Origin: Oopsacas minuta
Taxonomy: Eukaryota > Porifera > Hexactinellida > Lyssacinosida > Leucopsacidae
DNA length: 64,000 nucleotides
Reading direction: 5' to 3'
Assembly (NCBI GenBank): GCA_024704765.1
Contig: JAKMXF010000133.1
Span: 124,001 to 188,000 of the forward strand
The notes under the pieces were generated by a model that saw nothing but the letters and a program-made list of their open reading frames with translations, had not been told where the DNA came from and made no database searches. Within the stretch, counting starts at the first letter, position 1. Every line of letters starts with the position of its first letter. The position numbers and the translations under genes were made by a program. Below are positions 62,598-64,000 of the stretch, piece after piece.

Positions 62598-64000
62598 TTA
62601 CAACATTTGTCGAATCATGTAATTGAGTATACCCCCGTGTTTGAAGTACACAAGCTCTATGTCCGTATCAAACCTCGTTAGAGCTCTGAATTCCTGTCCC
62701 GTATCCATAGCAACCTTGATTTCATCACCCGGTTTAAGGTCAGAAGGAATATTAATTGAGAATTGCTCCTTCCCAGTCAGGCCGAGTAGTTCTGCATTTT
62801 CCCCCGGCATAAACTCTAAAGGAACTATACCCATTCCGACGAGGTTAGACCGGTGTATCCTTTCGTAGCTCTCTGCTAACACCGCGCGAACACCGAGTAA
62901 CATCGGTCCTTTCGCTGCCCAATCCCTCGAGGAACCAGAACCATATTCCTTCCCTGAGATTATTATCAGCTGACGATTTTCAGATTTGTAACGCTCGGCC
63001 GCGTCGAATATATCCATTTCATCACCTGATGGAATGTGGAGTGTTCTAGGACCCGGCTTTGAGACCAGTTTATTGACTAATCTGATATTTGCAAAAGTAC
63101 CTAAGCAAACAACAAGTAAACAACAATATAAATACAGTTAACTCCCTCTTATATTGAAGTAATCATCACCGTCCCTTAAGCTTAGATATAACTAGAGTTG
63201 AGTAAGTAATTATCTTCAAAACAGATTATATAAGAATATTCGGCGGATAAGACATATTCAGTAATTAGTGCATACAAATATTCGTTTCAACATTACCTCT
63301 AGCCATGATAGCATCATTACCCCGTCTAGCACCGTAAGAATTAAACTCTCTAGGTGTAAGCCCCTTTGAGCCTAACAGTCGGGCGGCAGGACTATTCCTA
63401 GCTATTGAGCCAGCAGGGGAGATATGATCCGTTGTCACAGAGTCGCCGAGTAGCAAGAGGCAGTGCGCGTTTGTCACACCTGTCACTGGCGGGAGGTGTT
63501 TACCTATCGTTTGGAAGAATGGTGGTTGTTTGATGTAGGTGGACATTTCATCCCAGGGATAGAGGAGAGAGTCTGGCGCCTAAATATAGCGACAAATTGT
63601 GATAAAGTCGATGGTCCAGATTACACCAATCCAACTCGCCTCTAAATCGTTCCACCTCGAATTGCCCTCTGTAATCTTAGCGTAAACCTCACGGAACATT
63701 CCAGGTAACACGAACGTCCTCTCAGCTGTTTGTATATCATCCCTACTGGGCCATATCTCCCTCAGATAAACAGGAGTACCAGCTGGGTCAAATCCTATTG
63801 GCTCTTTATCAAAGTCAATACAGACAGTACCTGCTAGCGCATACGCGATCACTAGTAGAGGAGAGGCTAGGTAATTTGCCCGTGTTAAGGGGTGAATCCT
63901 TCCCTCAAAATTCCTATATTTAATTGATTATTAACAACTGTTAGTTGGAAATTTGTGTCAGAGCTCCACCTCGCCCGCATCAAGTTCGCCTGTCGCATGA
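62598..64000 (-). CDS. ACO1: Aconitase 1 / iron regulatory protein 1, C-terminal part (5' end off window)
   Basis: Three exons: 62598-63100, 63297-63579 and 63627-63913. They encode [18 protein letters not shown], then [50 protein letters not shown] and [17 protein letters not shown], ending [12 protein letters not shown]. This is the C-terminal domain 4 and part of domain 3 of cytosolic aconitase/IRP1; the aconitase signatures and substrate-binding Arg/Ser are intact. It isomerises citrate to isocitrate with a 4Fe-4S cluster, and without the cluster binds iron-responsive elements in mRNA. The N-terminal two-thirds, including the cluster cysteines, lie beyond the right edge. Confidence 0.95.
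63135..63198. mobile_element. Short MITE, family D derivative
   Basis: CAGTTAACTCCCTCTTATAT at the left and TAGATATAACTAGAGTTGA at the right, with CATCACCGTCCCTTAAGCTT inside. It resembles an internally deleted copy of the 28331 and 37877 elements. Lies in an ACO1 intron. Confidence 0.5.

Overview
The window looks like a gene-dense, AT-rich nuclear chromosome segment from an invertebrate animal. The evidence is short introns with GT-AG ends (acceptors often ending ATTTTTAG) and a set of clearly animal genes: an espin-like ankyrin protein, an Erbin/Scribble-type LAP protein, PKA catalytic subunit, FRMD8-like FERM protein, ZRANB2, COX7C, COX5A and ACO1/IRP1. The compactness, genes nested in introns, and expanded AIG1-like GTPases and NHL-type proteins would fit a sponge or another early-branching or compact-genome invertebrate. 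I cannot fix the species from the sequence alone. No prokaryotic operons, rRNA, CRISPR or viral genes were seen.

Layout. 1-7256: minus-strand espin-like gene running off the left edge. 7934-9820: first intronless NHL-like propeller gene (copy 1). 10273-30566: a ~20 kb minus-strand LAP gene (leucine-rich repeats, then a PDZ). Two of its large introns hold four small intronless bZIP-like genes, an intronless SPINDLY/OGT-type glycosyltransferase, a dead mariner with a MITE inside it, and other MITEs. 32103-32492: RING protein. 32832-38736: PKA catalytic subunit, with an uncharacterised 498-residue gene in one intron. 40114-41854: ADP-ribosylglycohydrolase. 42144-44449: FRMD8-like gene. 44666-45806: two cytochrome c oxidase subunit genes side by side. 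46142-51588: ZRANB2, with NHL copy 2 in an intron. 51963-62324: an accessory block with two paralogous AIG1/GIMAP-like GTPases, a broken LRR gene carrying a hAT insertion with perfect 8-bp target duplications, NHL copy 3, and a decayed hAT fragment. 62598-64000: the 3' end of ACO1/IRP1, running off the right edge.

The most interesting parts are the interleaved NHL-propeller and GTPase genes (47-62 kb), which share downstream sequence and have their own compact promoters; the family of bZIP-like genes nested in the LAP introns; the intronless secreted-type OGT homologue; and a strikingly repetitive vocabulary of short words in introns, notably AGGTGTGAAA/TTTCACACCT, which is identical to a T-box half-site. 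All functions are inferred from sequence recognition by eye; no database search was possible.
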